DNA of 64,000 nucleotides from Fredinandcohnia aciditolerans (GCA_003640645.1 QGHH01000007.1:106861-170860); one strand, 5' to 3'; counted from the stretch's first letter, positions 17,666 through 27,116 are shown. The notes: generated by a model from the letters alone, not told the origin. Translations and numbers: made by a program.

Positions 17666-17698
17666 ACAAAAAAAACGAGAAAATGAATTCTCGTTTTT
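17666..17698 (-). terminator. Terminator after creatininase-family gene
   Basis: Perfect 11-bp stem (AAAAACGAGAA with TTCTCGTTTTT) around a six-base loop, followed by T residues on the minus strand, just past the stop codon. Confidence 0.85.
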
Positions 17699-17705
17699 AT
17701 CTAAA

Positions 17706-18551
17706 TTATAACCATTCACCGTATTTTGGTAGACTGTCGTTTTGTGTATACTCATCTGTTTTTCGTAAAAGATTAACAATCGTTGGCATATCCAATTTTT
17801 CAATAAACTCTTCAATTGCAAGAATGCCTGAATCTGCTAATTCTTCACGATGTTCTTCAGATGTAATAAGTGGTGTTGGTAGATGGTCAGACGCTTGATC
17901 AAAATATGAACCTATTGCCCCCGATTGCAGTGCATATTTACCAAGTGCATTCCCCGGGTTTTTACTCATGCCCTTTAACATACTCTGTATATCATAGGTC
18001 ACTGAGTTTGACTCTGGAACATTCATCGGAACATCTTCCAATCTACCTAGTATTTTGTAAGCCCCAATGCTAATATCATTGAATTTCTCCATAAACGAAA
18101 AGCTTAAATCTGCAACACTTTCAGTTGCTTTAATCATGTCAATATAAAGGATTGGTACTTTTGTTTCCTCAAAGAAATCACGAACCATTCCGCTTAATGT
18201 TATGTGAGCAGGGCCATGACAAGTAACATATACCTGTCTTCTAAAACCCTGTTTTAAAAGTGATTTAGCTATTGCTTCTAAGTATCTCATACCCTCTTTA
18301 ACACTTATATTAACGGTCCCGCGAGCCATCGCTGTCCCGCCAGCGAAGAAATATGGCAGGTTGTGAAGAACGAGGCCATTTGTCGCCTCTGCCATTTTTA
18401 ACGCAAGTGCTTCGGCAATTACCGTTTCTGTATCAAGCGGAAGTGCTCCGTGCGTTTCTGTTACACCAACAGGTACAAAAATCAGATCATTTTGTTGCAG
18501 GTATTCTTCTACTTCCCCGTTTGTGCATTTAGATAGGAACCGAGTTCTCAT
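17706..18551 (-). CDS. Creatininase-family amidohydrolase
   Basis: This 281-residue protein has the creatininase fold signature, a GVTETHGALPLDTET stretch near residue 28. Creatininase itself binds metal with E, H and D in an ExHGxHLPLxTD motif. Here the second His is missing, the segment is one residue shorter, and the Asp is Glu. The usual NGHGGN motif is replaced by TCHGPAH near 110. Metal binding may thus be altered. The family hydrolyses cyclic or linear amides. It lies 62 bases after a GPH symporter gene, likely in one transcript, suggesting a role in breaking down the imported compound. Confidence 0.8.
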   Translation of the reverse strand: MRTRFLSKCTNGEVEEYLQQNDLIFVPVGVTETHGALPLDTETVIAEALALKMAEATNGLVLHNLPYFFAGGTAMARGTVNISVKEGMRYLEAIAKSLLKQGFRRQVYVTCHGPAHITLSGMVRDFFEETKVPILYIDMIKATESVADLSFSFMEKFNDISIGAYKILGRLEDVPMNVPESNSVTYDIQSMLKGMSKNPGNALGKYALQSGAIGSYFDQASDHLPTPLITSEEHREELADSGILAIEEFIEKLDMPTIVNLLRKTDEYTQNDSLPKYGEWL

Positions 18552-18613
18552 CGAATAACATCCTCCTTAAAAATTATAAATGTATATATTTAATAGATAA
18601 GTCATTGGTTTTA

Positions 18614-19996
18614 TCAGTTTTGAGCTCTTCTTTCTTTTAATGTTCTATACATTTCTTGAGCTTTAGTGTTATTCAAGTTAAAGATTAACGCAATACCGAT
18701 AATCATTAAGAGAAAAGACAAAATAGGTAATCCGTTATACATACGTAAAACACCTTCTGCTACTTCTTGAGTTTGAGAAGTTTGTCCAGAAACAAATCCG
18801 ACCCAACCTAGAGCATAACTACCTAGTGCAGAACCAACACCCATTCCTACTTTACGTGAGAATGAATAAATGGAGTAAAGTGTTCCATCATATCGTTTGC
18901 CAGTTTGAAGTTCTGTAAAATCTAAACAATCTGTTACAAGTGCCCATACGATCATAACAAAAACCATATTTGCGATTGTTGCGATATTATAGGCTACTAT
19001 ATACACGTAAACATTCTCAATAATAAAAATGGTTAGGAGTGTAGAAGCTATTAAACTAAAGCTTGCCGTACTAATGACCATATTACGCTTACCAAACTTC
19101 TTAACTAACGTAGGGACAAAAATAAACAGTACCAGTGTAACTCCCATTTGTAAGAATGAGTTAATCGCAAATGCACCAGGATTTTTGTAGTATTCTGAGA
19201 ACACAATTGCAGCTAATTGTGTAACACCATTAATCATAATTAATGAACCAACACTTGCTACCATCATCCCTAATAACTGTCGATTCTTTAAGGCAGCTTT
19301 TAAAGCATCAGTAAATTTGTAATCAGCTTTAGTACCAACTGGTCTGTCATCACGAATACGCTCTGTTGTTAATTTAACAAGTCCTGTATAAGCCAGAACA
19401 GAAAGAATACTGAATACGATAGAAATATAGAAAAACATTTCAGGCACTAGATTCCCAGATTTATCATAGATAAACATAGGGACAAACGATAAAAACCCGA
19501 TTCCAACAACCATTCCACCAATAGAACGAGCACGAGATAATTTTGTACGTTCAATTGGATCATCTGTAATAACAGCCGCTAATGAACCATAAGGAATTGA
19601 ATCAGCTGTGTATGCGATTCCATAGAATAGATAAACAAATACGACCCATACATGAATTGCCGTTGATGACCAACTTGAGACGTCTGCAAATGAAATTAAA
19701 ATGGATGCTGCAAGTAACCATTTTGATATATTGATATAAGGTAAAAATTTATCACCACTTTTTCCTAATTTCCATCTATCAGGAATACTTCCCATCACAA
19801 CATCTGTAAATGCATCAAATATTCGAGCAACTAAAAACAATGTTCCCATAAAATAAGGACTTACTCCCAATACTGAGGTGGTGAATAAAAGGAAAAACGA
19901 GCCGATGTAAAGGTTTGCAAAGCCACCACCAACATCCCCTAGCATATATCCAAATTGATCACGGAAACCAAATTTTCTAACCTGTTTCTTTTCCAT
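18614..19996 (-). CDS. GPH-family (glycoside-pentoside-hexuronide) cation symporter
   Basis: This 460-residue MFS protein with about 12 membrane segments matches the GPH family. FGYMLGDVGGGFANLYIGSF is at the N-terminus, FDAFTDVVMGSIPDRW lies near 63, and the DSIPYGSLAAVITDDPIERTKLSRARS loop carries the family motif. These carriers usually take up sugars, glycosides or uronides with H+ or Na+, but also other small molecules. It is encoded upstream of the creatininase-family gene and downstream of an AraC regulator. Confidence 0.88.
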   Translation of the reverse strand: MEKKQVRKFGFRDQFGYMLGDVGGGFANLYIGSFFLLFTTSVLGVSPYFMGTLFLVARIFDAFTDVVMGSIPDRWKLGKSGDKFLPYINISKWLLAASILISFADVSSWSSTAIHVWVVFVYLFYGIAYTADSIPYGSLAAVITDDPIERTKLSRARSIGGMVVGIGFLSFVPMFIYDKSGNLVPEMFFYISIVFSILSVLAYTGLVKLTTERIRDDRPVGTKADYKFTDALKAALKNRQLLGMMVASVGSLIMINGVTQLAAIVFSEYYKNPGAFAINSFLQMGVTLVLFIFVPTLVKKFGKRNMVISTASFSLIASTLLTIFIIENVYVYIVAYNIATIANMVFVMIVWALVTDCLDFTELQTGKRYDGTLYSIYSFSRKVGMGVGSALGSYALGWVGFVSGQTSQTQEVAEGVLRMYNGLPILSFLLMIIGIALIFNLNNTKAQEMYRTLKERRAQN

Positions 19997-20309
19997 GTTT
20001 TAACCCCCAATGTAAATGAAATAATGGATTTATTACTTTTAAATTTAATTTCAATGCTGCAATAACTTAACTTGAGAAGAGTAAGGCTTTAATTATCCAG
20101 ATTTTCAACTTATGATGATATCTCATTATATTTGTTTACTATACAAACCAATAGTTTTAACTATTATCTATATACTAAACTTACTTCATCCTCCTTCATA
20201 TTAATGAAAGCGTTTAAAATATTAATATATTAGAATTTTAACTCAAAATTCCGAATTACTTTTGCAATAATATTGCATCCTTTTACACTATCATTGCATT
20301 AAATAAAAA
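19997..20309. other. Regulatory stretch upstream of the symporter gene
   Basis: About 310 AT-rich bases with no gene. A possible cre site lies at 20204-20218, and the AraC gene terminator closes it on the right. It must contain the promoter of the symporter-creatininase transcript. Confidence 0.5.
20204..20218. promoter_or_regulatory. Possible CcpA cre site
   Basis: ATGAAAGCGTTTAAA matches the consensus WTGNAARCGNWWWCA at all but one position. It lies about 210 bases upstream of the symporter start and suggests carbon catabolite control. Confidence 0.45.
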
Positions 20310-20349
20310 AAGCCTTTTATCTAACTTTTCAAATGATAAAAGGGCTTCA
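20308..20349 (-). terminator. Terminator overlapping the AraC gene stop
   Basis: Arms AAGCCCTTTTATC and GATAAAAGGCTT (one bulge), followed by a run of T on the minus strand. The 5' arm includes part of the stop codon. Confidence 0.8.
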
Positions 20350-21105
20350 CTTACTATTTTTTTGTTTATATTCTTTTGGGGTTACGCCTACTTCCTCTTT
20401 AAAAACGCGAGAAAAGTATTGTTGATTTTTAAAACCTACAATAAAGGTGATTTCTATCAATGTAAGATTAGAATTGATTAATAATTCCTTTGCTTCCTTA
20501 ATCCTTACCAAATTTCGATAATGACTTATTGTCATCCCTTTTTCTTTTTTGAAAGCACGCATTAAGTGGGAAGAATGTACATGTAACTTTCGCGATATGT
20601 CCTCTATTGATATATCCTCTGAGAAGTTCATCTTTATAAAATGCTCAGCTTTTTCGGCAATTGATGCCTTTTCAAATTCGACAAAACGAATGGAAGGGTC
20701 AGAGTACTCCTCTAGCATTTTTTTATGAATCTCTTCTAGTTCAGGTGTAGACTTGGCATTCTCAATCATAATTGCGTATTTTTCAGAAAGGTAATGGCAT
20801 TGCCATGCGCTCAAGCCACCTTTTTCTGCCGAATAGCTGTAGAGCGTATTATGCGATAATAATATATTTTTAAATGCACGTAATTTATTCCTTGGAACTC
20901 TTTTAAAAATATCTAGAGTGTCAGTTTCTTCACTTAGAAACTCATTAAATTCACTTATGGATCGGACAACAGATTCCTGTTCTCCTTTTCGAATGGATTG
21001 TAATAATTCTTCCCGATATTTGTGTCCTGATTCAATAATTTCATGCTTTGTTTTATTCTTATCTAAATCATTGTTTATTTGATTTTCTGGGTCTTCCCTT
21101 TTCAT
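20347..21105 (-). CDS. AraC-family transcriptional regulator
   Basis: This 252-residue protein has a C-terminal double helix-turn-helix of the AraC type (about 155-250). The second helix-turn-helix shows the signature FIVGFKNQQYFSRVFKEEVGVTPKEYK. The N-terminal 150 residues show no recognisable cupin. The gene lies between the amidohydrolase and the symporter-creatininase pair and likely controls one or both. The start follows GAGGGGATGGGAAA. Confidence 0.9.
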   Translation of the reverse strand: MKREDPENQINNDLDKNKTKHEIIESGHKYREELLQSIRKGEQESVVRSISEFNEFLSEETDTLDIFKRVPRNKLRAFKNILLSHNTLYSYSAEKGGLSAWQCHYLSEKYAIMIENAKSTPELEEIHKKMLEEYSDPSIRFVEFEKASIAEKAEHFIKMNFSEDISIEDISRKLHVHSSHLMRAFKKEKGMTISHYRNLVRIKEAKELLINSNLTLIEITFIVGFKNQQYFSRVFKEEVGVTPKEYKQKNSK

Positions 21106-21182
21106 TTTCCCATCCCCTCACTACAAATGGGCTAGTTGCCTTCTTTAAGATCAAAGTTGCTAGAACACTCCATTGTGTAAAA

Positions 21183-22448
21183 TTACTTTTTTTCTAAATA
21201 GCCTGAAGAAAATACACCTTTATGCAGAACAGCAGTACGCTTCGGTAACCTTGCTACAGCTTCTGCTGAACAGCTGGAAGCTACGAGGACAGCAGTAGCT
21301 TCATCTCCAACCTTTGGCCAGATTTGATTTCCCTCTTTATCTAAAGGTGTAATGCCTCTAGTTGCTAGTGATAAAGCGCGTGATAAGTTATATTCATTGC
21401 TCCAACCATATAATTGTGCTGCAAGATGTGCTTTCTGAAGAATATCTCCAATCCCAAACGGTGACCAATGGTCTGTGATACTGTCATTCCCGAGAAGAAC
21501 TTCTACTCCATGCTTTTGAAGTAGTGAAATCGGCATAATCATTTTATCGATCGGAACAGTTGAGGCAATTGAAATACCTAATGAGGCTAGGCGGTTTGCA
21601 AGCTCGATTCCTGATTCCTCCGACAATGAAGCTAGTGAGAATGCATGGCTAATTGTTACTTTTCCCTCTAGTCCAGCCTCTTCGGTTAAATCAGCCAATC
21701 TATTTATCGCTTTAATCCCTGTTTCCCCACCCTCATGAAGATGCATATCAATGCCTTTGTTATAGTCCACAGCGATTTGTACCATTGTTTCAAGGGACTT
21801 CTCCATGTTTCCATCAACAACGGTTGGATCAAGACCTCCTACATGTGTTACGCCAAGCTCCATTGCCTCTCGTAATAACCCATCTACATTGGAACGAAGC
21901 AATCCATGTTGAGGAAAAGCTACGATCTCATGTGAAATTTTATCTGAATAATTCTCTAAGGCAGCCTTTAATTTTTCGAGGTTTTTTAGCCCAACAGTTT
22001 GATCAATATTACAATGACTTCGAACATACGTTGAACCGTAGCTTAGGATTAACTCAACTAATTTTTCAGCACGCTCTTGTGCCGTTGGCAGTAGCTTTGG
22101 CAGTATTTCCTCCTCTAATTCAATCATGTCAAAAATACTTTTTCGATTTGCCCCAGACCTCCAAGGCCCCCCATAGTAGGTTTTATCTAAATGGATATGC
22201 ATTTCCTTAAATGCCGGGAGGAGAAGCATTCCCATCGCATCATAGCAATCTATTTCTCTTCTATATGGTAGATGAGCATCTTGTATTTTCGTAATAATAC
22301 CGTTTTCAATTTCGATATTTCGTAATTCTGTTTCAGTGGCGACAACTTGTCCATCTTCATACTTATATCCACTTTCTAATCGAACATTCAATAGCATATA
22401 GGAGTTCTTTTTATGTAGCTCTTCTTTGACCGTATTTCTAGCTTCCAT
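21183..22448 (-). CDS. Amidohydrolase (cytosine deaminase-like)
   Basis: This metal-dependent hydrolase has about 421 residues. Metal ligands of the cytosine-deaminase/AtzC-like branch are visible: HIHLDKT near 85, RSHCNID, MHLHEGG, ISHAFSL and GNDSITDHWSPFG. It should deaminate or hydrolyse a nitrogen heterocycle or similar amide, but the exact substrate is unknown. I place the start at the ATG nine bases after AAAAAGGAG; an earlier in-frame ATG at 22472 lacks a ribosome-binding site. It follows the TPR gene by a few bases. With the creatininase-family protein nearby, a nitrogenous substrate is plausible. Confidence 0.85.
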   Translation of the reverse strand: MEARNTVKEELHKKNSYMLLNVRLESGYKYEDGQVVATETELRNIEIENGIITKIQDAHLPYRREIDCYDAMGMLLLPAFKEMHIHLDKTYYGGPWRSGANRKSIFDMIELEEEILPKLLPTAQERAEKLVELILSYGSTYVRSHCNIDQTVGLKNLEKLKAALENYSDKISHEIVAFPQHGLLRSNVDGLLREAMELGVTHVGGLDPTVVDGNMEKSLETMVQIAVDYNKGIDMHLHEGGETGIKAINRLADLTEEAGLEGKVTISHAFSLASLSEESGIELANRLASLGISIASTVPIDKMIMPISLLQKHGVEVLLGNDSITDHWSPFGIGDILQKAHLAAQLYGWSNEYNLSRALSLATRGITPLDKEGNQIWPKVGDEATAVLVASSCSAEAVARLPKRTAVLHKGVFSSGYLEKK

Positions 22449-22475
22449 TCGTGCATTCTCCTTTTTGTTCATCTA

Positions 22476-22955
22476 TTATTTTTCTAGTAATTCGAGAGAC
22501 TGTTCTTTGTGCAATTGGTATAAAGGATTAGTCGGATCAAGTTTGATTGCATTCTCAATTGCAGCAAGTGCTTCTTCGTGTCTTCCTAATGACCTTAGGC
22601 TGTTAGCCTTATGAAATGAGAAATCGTACCGATGTGGTTGGAGAGCTAAAAGCTTGTCCATCTCGTTGACAGCTTCCTCATGTCTGCTCAGTTCTCTCAA
22701 ATAATTCGATTTATGGTATCGGTAAAAGGTTGCATGTGGATTGAGTTCACAAGCTTTATCATATTCAGCAAGTGCTTCTTCTGATCTTTTCATCAACCGC
22801 TTACAATTAGCTGTATAGAAATAAAAGTCTAAGTCGCTCGGATCTTTAGCTATGGCTATCTCAAACTGAACCAAAGCTTCTTCATACCTCTTTGCTTCTT
22901 GTAAAAAATACCCTTTATCACGAATAAGGTTTTTATGTAAGGTTTGTGTTTGCAT
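22476..22955 (-). CDS. Tetratricopeptide repeat protein
   Basis: This 159-residue protein is built almost entirely of four to five TPR units of 34 residues, such as EEALVQFEIAIAKDPSDLDF, EEALAEYDKACELNPHA and EEALAAIENAIKLDPTNPLY. TPR proteins mediate protein contacts, and no enzyme domain is present. It starts after GAGGGAG and sits directly upstream of the amidohydrolase gene, so the two are co-transcribed. Confidence 0.88.
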   Translation of the reverse strand: MQTQTLHKNLIRDKGYFLQEAKRYEEALVQFEIAIAKDPSDLDFYFYTANCKRLMKRSEEALAEYDKACELNPHATFYRYHKSNYLRELSRHEEAVNEMDKLLALQPHRYDFSFHKANSLRSLGRHEEALAAIENAIKLDPTNPLYQLHKEQSLELLEK

Positions 22956-23201
22956 ATATTAACTCCCTCAATAGCTTACTTGATTACTTTAATATCATTC
23001 ATTTTTCTCATGCACGTAGGATCAATTCTTCCAATTCTTAAAATCCTCTAGATTTTATCACATTCAGGTGTTCAGTCAATAACAGATAGTGGTGAATACT
23101 TAAACAATTTATTTATTGGATGAATATGAGGCATATGCCCAACCCAAATAGGCTACTTTAGCATATCCTTTAGTGAAATAAATAAACAGGAGGGATTTGC
23201 T

Positions 23202-23519
23202 TTGAATAACGGTTATCCATATAACGCTTTACAAGAACCATTTTATCAGGAAATAATTGATGTCAATGATCAACGAATACGCCCCGGATTTGGATTCGGC
23301 AGACCAGGCTTTGGTTTTGGTAGACCTGGTTTTGGTAGACCAGGCTTTGGATTCGGCAGACCTGGTTTTGGGTTCGGTAGACCAGGCTTTGGATTAGGCT
23401 TTTTAGGCGGCTTAGCAACTGGTGCACTATTGACTCCAGGCCCGGGATTTGGTTATTACCCACCATACCCTTATTATTATCCGCCGTATCCACCATACTA
23501 CCCGTACTATCCTTACTAA
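23202..23519 (+). CDS. Gly/Phe/Arg/Pro repeat protein with Tyr/Pro-rich tail
   Basis: This 105-residue protein has three parts. Residues 1-27 are ordinary, then come six or so repeats of GFGRP/FGFGRPG (about 28-65). A short hydrophobic glycine-rich segment (LGFLGGLATGALL) follows, then a C-terminal tail of PPYPYYYPP-type repeats. The start is TTG, seven bases after AGGAGGG, and a strong terminator follows, so it is a real one-gene transcript. Similar low-complexity proteins occur in spore coats and cell surfaces of Bacillales; a structural role is inferred only. Confidence 0.8.
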   Translation: MNNGYPYNALQEPFYQEIIDVNDQRIRPGFGFGRPGFGFGRPGFGRPGFGFGRPGFGFGRPGFGLGFLGGLATGALLTPGPGFGYYPPYPYYYPPYPPYYPYYPY

Positions 23520-23538
23520 AACGTACAAATAAAATAGA

Positions 23539-23576
23539 AAAAACGGAGTGCCCATTTAGTAGCACTCCGTTTTTCC
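23539..23576 (+). terminator. Strong terminator
   Basis: Perfect 13-bp stem (AAAAACGGAGTGC with GCACTCCGTTTTT) around a ten-base loop, 20 bases after the repeat-protein stop. It may also serve the other strand. Confidence 0.9.
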
Positions 23577-23658
23577 TTGAACTGATTTGTATTTTCCTGT
23601 ATAAGAACTGCGTTTTCCAACTTCTTAATTAATTCTTCCTAGCACCGCAATAGGACTC

Positions 23659-24174
23659 TCAAGAACCCCTATTAAAATATTGATGTTGAAACATACACAT
23701 TCTTATTGCATTATGATATTCACCGTCAACAAAAAACTCATCAATTAATTCTCCTTCAAATTGAAATCCAAGTTTTTGATAAATGTGAATCGCTTTTTCA
23801 TTGGTTTTGTCCACGATTAAGTATAATTTATACATATTCAATACAGAAAACGCGTAGTCCATTGCGAGATAGGTTGCAGACTTCGCATATCCATGCCCTT
23901 GATGGTTGGGATCAATAATAATTTGGAATTCAACCCTACGATGAATATAATCAATTTCTACTAATTCAACTAGTCCCACCATTTCATCGCCTTTTTGTAC
24001 AATAAATCTTCTTTCACCCTGATCATGAATATGCTTATCATATAAATCCTGCAATTCAACAAAAGACTCATATGGCTCCTCAAACCAATAGGACATGATG
24101 TTTGCATTTATATTTAATTTATGGACAAATCCTAAATCAACTCGTTCTAAAGGCCTTAATTTTACATCACTCAT
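23659..24174 (-). CDS. speG: Spermidine N1-acetyltransferase (SpeG)
   Basis: This 171-residue GNAT enzyme closely resembles Escherichia coli SpeG along its whole length. Conserved stretches include [69 protein letters not shown] and a C-terminal [12 protein letters not shown]. It acetylates spermidine (and spermine) to limit polyamine toxicity. GGAGG precedes the ATG. It appears to be a single-gene unit. Confidence 0.95.
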   Translation of the reverse strand: MSDVKLRPLERVDLGFVHKLNINANIMSYWFEEPYESFVELQDLYDKHIHDQGERRFIVQKGDEMVGLVELVEIDYIHRRVEFQIIIDPNHQGHGYAKSATYLAMDYAFSVLNMYKLYLIVDKTNEKAIHIYQKLGFQFEGELIDEFFVDGEYHNAIRMCMFQHQYFNRGS

Positions 24175-24339
24175 TACTATTCATCCTCCGAAACCTTCAT
24201 TCAATCCTCTTAAAATAAAGTCTTTCCTTTTCTCCCACTTTTTGACCATTTTTTCTAAAAAATTTTCGGTGCTCACGCTAAAAGGCATTCCCCTATTTTG
24301 CTGCTGGAATCTATTTTGCTAGACACAAAAAGGCACTAC

Positions 24340-24381
24340 AAAAAAAGCAGATGGTATAGAGTTTCTATATCAACTGCTTTT
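24340..24381 (-). terminator. Terminator after the 284-residue protein gene
   Basis: On the minus strand, AAAAGCAG and CTGCTTTTTTT arms plus an inner TATAGA/CTATA pairing form a long imperfect hairpin ending in seven T. It lies about 80 bases past the stop. Confidence 0.75.
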
Positions 24382-24458
24382 CTATTATGTGAGCTCCAAC
24401 CACGCAAAAGCTACACGATAACTTGGCATTAATCGCGGGTGGGGTATAGGACAAACGA

Positions 24459-25313
24459 CTAATTACGCATTAAAGCGCCATTAGGCTCTTGTATCTCTTG
24501 CTCTGAGATCTGGTTCATTTTACAAAAATGTTCAAAGAATTGTTGGGCTAGCTCTCTTTCCTTTGGATCACTTTTCAACGAAACAATATCAAGCAAAATT
24601 TGAGCCATCCATAAGTTATCAAAATAACGGTATTTCCCTGTATTCCATGTCATTTTATGAGGGTGCTTTTCATTCACGTAATATTTCCAGAAAAGCATCT
24701 GTTCTGACTCCTGTTCTGTGAGTTGGAGTCTGTAAGTTGAATGAGCCGGAATATATCCATCTTCACAAAGCTTACCGATAAAACCTTCCTTCACCATATA
24801 AACACCTAAGATACGTCTATCTTTTTCAGGCATGCTGGAATCTATTTCTGTTAACAAGACAGCACTATTTTGGTGCAGACGGATAGGTTTATTTGGCTTC
24901 CCTTTATTTGTACCACTCTTTATTTCACCTGAAAAAACCTTCCATTCTGATAAAGATTGATGCTGTTCTTCTGTGTCACACCAAAAGACCATTTGTGATT
25001 GTGGATGAAGTTTATGATTTTTCATAAGTTTTTCATATTCCAAGCGAAGTTCCATTTTTTTTCTTTGTCGTGCTCTTTCCTCTTCCTTCTTCCGTTCTTC
25101 CTCTTTTCGTTCCATTGCCTTTTTTTGTATTATTTTTTCTAGTGAATTGGCAATATTTTTATCATGCAGTTTTAGATGCTTTTCAAATACATCGGGAAAA
25201 ACAAACTTTTTATTTTCAGATTCAAAATGGATTTCAATACTAGATTCATTATGCTCAACTATACTACCCAGGCCAAAACGATTGTGTGTAACTTTCTTAT
25301 TAATTAGATTCAT
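24459..25313 (-). CDS. Conserved protein of unknown function with charged coiled coil
   Basis: This 284-residue soluble protein has an N-terminal small beta-type segment (VTHNRFGLGSIVEHNESSIEIHF, residues 8-30) that resembles CarD/Tudor-like nucleic-acid or protein binding folds. A Glu/Arg/Lys-rich coiled coil follows at about 60-100. The C-terminal half has many aromatic residues (MVFWCDTEEQHQ, QMLFWKYYVNEKHPHKMTWNTGKYRYFDNLW). I do not recognise a named family. It is a single-gene unit with a good AAGGAGGA site. Confidence 0.75.
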   Translation of the reverse strand: MNLINKKVTHNRFGLGSIVEHNESSIEIHFESENKKFVFPDVFEKHLKLHDKNIANSLEKIIQKKAMERKEEERKKEEERARQRKKMELRLEYEKLMKNHKLHPQSQMVFWCDTEEQHQSLSEWKVFSGEIKSGTNKGKPNKPIRLHQNSAVLLTEIDSSMPEKDRRILGVYMVKEGFIGKLCEDGYIPAHSTYRLQLTEQESEQMLFWKYYVNEKHPHKMTWNTGKYRYFDNLWMAQILLDIVSLKSDPKERELAQQFFEHFCKMNQISEQEIQEPNGALMRN

Positions 25314-25669
25314 TATTCTAGTCCTCCTTGTAGAATAAAAAAACTCGGTTACTATTAGATAGTAAATTGATCATTTTATTCAACTAGCTTCCTTTCAATC
25401 CCACGTAAATGATTGATTTATTCTTCGATTGGTATCAATAACCAATTGTAAGATTATTGTAACATTTTTTTGAAAGTTTTTCAAATTTTCTTATTGACAA
25501 CTTATTTTATCGTGAGGTAAAATTAAATTTTATATTCCGAAACCATTCGAAAAAGCTATAAAAAAGGGCTTCCCAAAAGTCTTATTACTTTTGGAAAACC
25601 CCTATATATGATCATCTGTTGTTAAGCGGAACGAGATAATAGAACCTCTAATAAATGATGGCTGTGGCA
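25314..25669. other. Intergenic stretch with one terminator
   Basis: AT-rich sequence between two minus-strand genes. It holds the terminator at 25560-25604 and presumably the promoter of the 284-residue protein gene; nothing else was recognised. Confidence 0.5.
25560..25604 (-). terminator. Terminator after the DUF1456 gene
   Basis: Inverted repeat CCAAAAGT/ACTTTTGG with outer GGG/CCC pairs, followed by TTTTTT on the minus strand. Confidence 0.75.
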
Positions 25670-26173
25670 CTACCCTCTGTATTTGATCGTTAGCCCTTTT
25701 AAAAAGTTTCTTGCGAAATTATCTCCGCATTCTTTATAGTTTTTATGTCCTTCTTTTCGTAATAAAGCCCCTAGCTCACCTTTTGTTACCCTTAATCCTA
25801 CATTATCAAAAATATCTAGCATATCCTCAGTCGTCAAAGCTAGTGCAATTTTGACTTTCTTTAAAAGAAGATTATTCATGTTCCCACTTGTCTTTAGAGT
25901 AGGTTCTGGTGGATTAGGCTGTCCTGGTTTAGGTTCCTGCACCCCTCTTTTGTAAATAATAAGGCCATTTAAGAATGAGTCTAACATACTGTGCGTACAC
26001 TTTATTTGATCTTCATTCTCGTATTCATCCTCATCGTATGTCTTTGTGAGAATCTTTACTACCTCTGGTACCGATACCTCCGTGCCACCAAGTCTAAAAA
26101 TCTCTGCCATTTCTTTATTTTTTAATTCCAATGCATATCTTAATCGGATTAAAATATCGTTATTATCCATCAT
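25670..26173 (-). CDS. DUF1456 (YehS-like) family protein
   Basis: This 167-residue protein consists of two related halves. Each begins with a NNLLLKKVKIALALTTEDMLDIF-type stretch (NNDILIRLRYALELKNKEMAEIF in the first half), followed by VTKGELGALLRKEGHKNY (SVPEVVKIL in the first). This matches the duplicated DUF1456/YehS family, whose function is not known. A proline-rich linker (about 78-93) joins the halves. It starts with ATG-ATG after GGAGGTCAA. Confidence 0.88.
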   Translation of the reverse strand: MMDNNDILIRLRYALELKNKEMAEIFRLGGTEVSVPEVVKILTKTYDEDEYENEDQIKCTHSMLDSFLNGLIIYKRGVQEPKPGQPNPPEPTLKTSGNMNNLLLKKVKIALALTTEDMLDIFDNVGLRVTKGELGALLRKEGHKNYKECGDNFARNFLKGLTIKYRG

Positions 26174-26204
26174 TTGACCTCCTTTTTTTCTATTTAACTG
26201 TCAG

Positions 26205-27116
26205 TTACTTCTGTTCCGCTAGTTTTGTGAGGATTTCTTCACAAATTTCATGGGTTTTCAGTGCATCCCTAGCTGTAATTAATGGTACCGAATTTGTGCT
26301 GACCGCTTGAATAAAATTAGTTACCATTTGCTCAAAGCCTCTTTTAACCAAGGTTGGCTCCCAATCGCTGCTACGAACCTCACTATTTTCCATACCTTTT
26401 GAAATGACTAAGTTGGATACATTCGTGACCGTCCGCTTTTCCATTGGCCCCATAACTTGGGCGATTTCCTCGGTCGTCCCATTATCCCTGTTCATAATAC
26501 CGACTGCCGTGCCGCCTTTTGATACAAATTGGATCACTACATGGTATAAGAGACCATTTTCCATACGACCGTTCACTATTAAATCTTCCATTGAGTATGG
26601 AAATAAATACCTCATCGTATCCACTACATGAATAAAATCATCGAAAATAAACGTTCTCGGCTCTCCGGGAAGATTATGACGATTTTTCTGGACCACAACC
26701 ATATTGGGCTGAGTTACTTCCTTCAAACTGACATACGAAGGTGCAAACCTACGATTAAATCCAGCCATAAGTATGAGCCCTCGGGCTTCTGCTAGTTCAA
26801 CAAGCCGATGAGCACCTTCATAATTATCCGTGATTGGTTTGTCCACAAACACATGGATTCCGTGCTGTAGAAGCAACTTCACGATTTCTTCATGGGAAGA
26901 TGTCGCTGAATGGACGAATGCTCCCGTAATCCCACTCTCAACCAAGGATTGGAGGCTGGAGTGAAAATGTTCAAACCTATGCTGGCTGGTAATTTCTCGT
27001 AACTTTTCTTGGTTTCTTGTGTAAAAGTGAAACTCAATCTCCTTTAATCCGCTATAAACAGGAAGATAAGCTTTTTGTGCAATATCTCCAAGTCCAATAA
27101 CCCCCATTTTAATCAC
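26205..27116 (-). CDS. Gfo/Idh/MocA-family oxidoreductase
   Basis: This NAD(P)-dependent dehydrogenase has about 303 residues. The N-terminal Rossmann fold is MGVIGLGDIAQKAYLPVY, the EKP-type catalytic motif is VDKPITDNYEGA, and a C-terminal alpha/beta domain follows. I place the start at a GTG seven bases after GAGGGGG, because that site fits and the residues before it (a longer frame from 27146) look non-coding. Substrates of the family are sugars and related polyols; this one is unassigned. It lies 30 bases ahead of the DUF1456 gene, probably co-transcribed. Confidence 0.87.
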   Translation of the reverse strand: MIKMGVIGLGDIAQKAYLPVYSGLKEIEFHFYTRNQEKLREITSQHRFEHFHSSLQSLVESGITGAFVHSATSSHEEIVKLLLQHGIHVFVDKPITDNYEGAHRLVELAEARGLILMAGFNRRFAPSYVSLKEVTQPNMVVVQKNRHNLPGEPRTFIFDDFIHVVDTMRYLFPYSMEDLIVNGRMENGLLYHVVIQFVSKGGTAVGIMNRDNGTTEEIAQVMGPMEKRTVTNVSNLVISKGMENSEVRSSDWEPTLVKRGFEQMVTNFIQAVSTNSVPLITARDALKTHEICEEILTKLAEQK

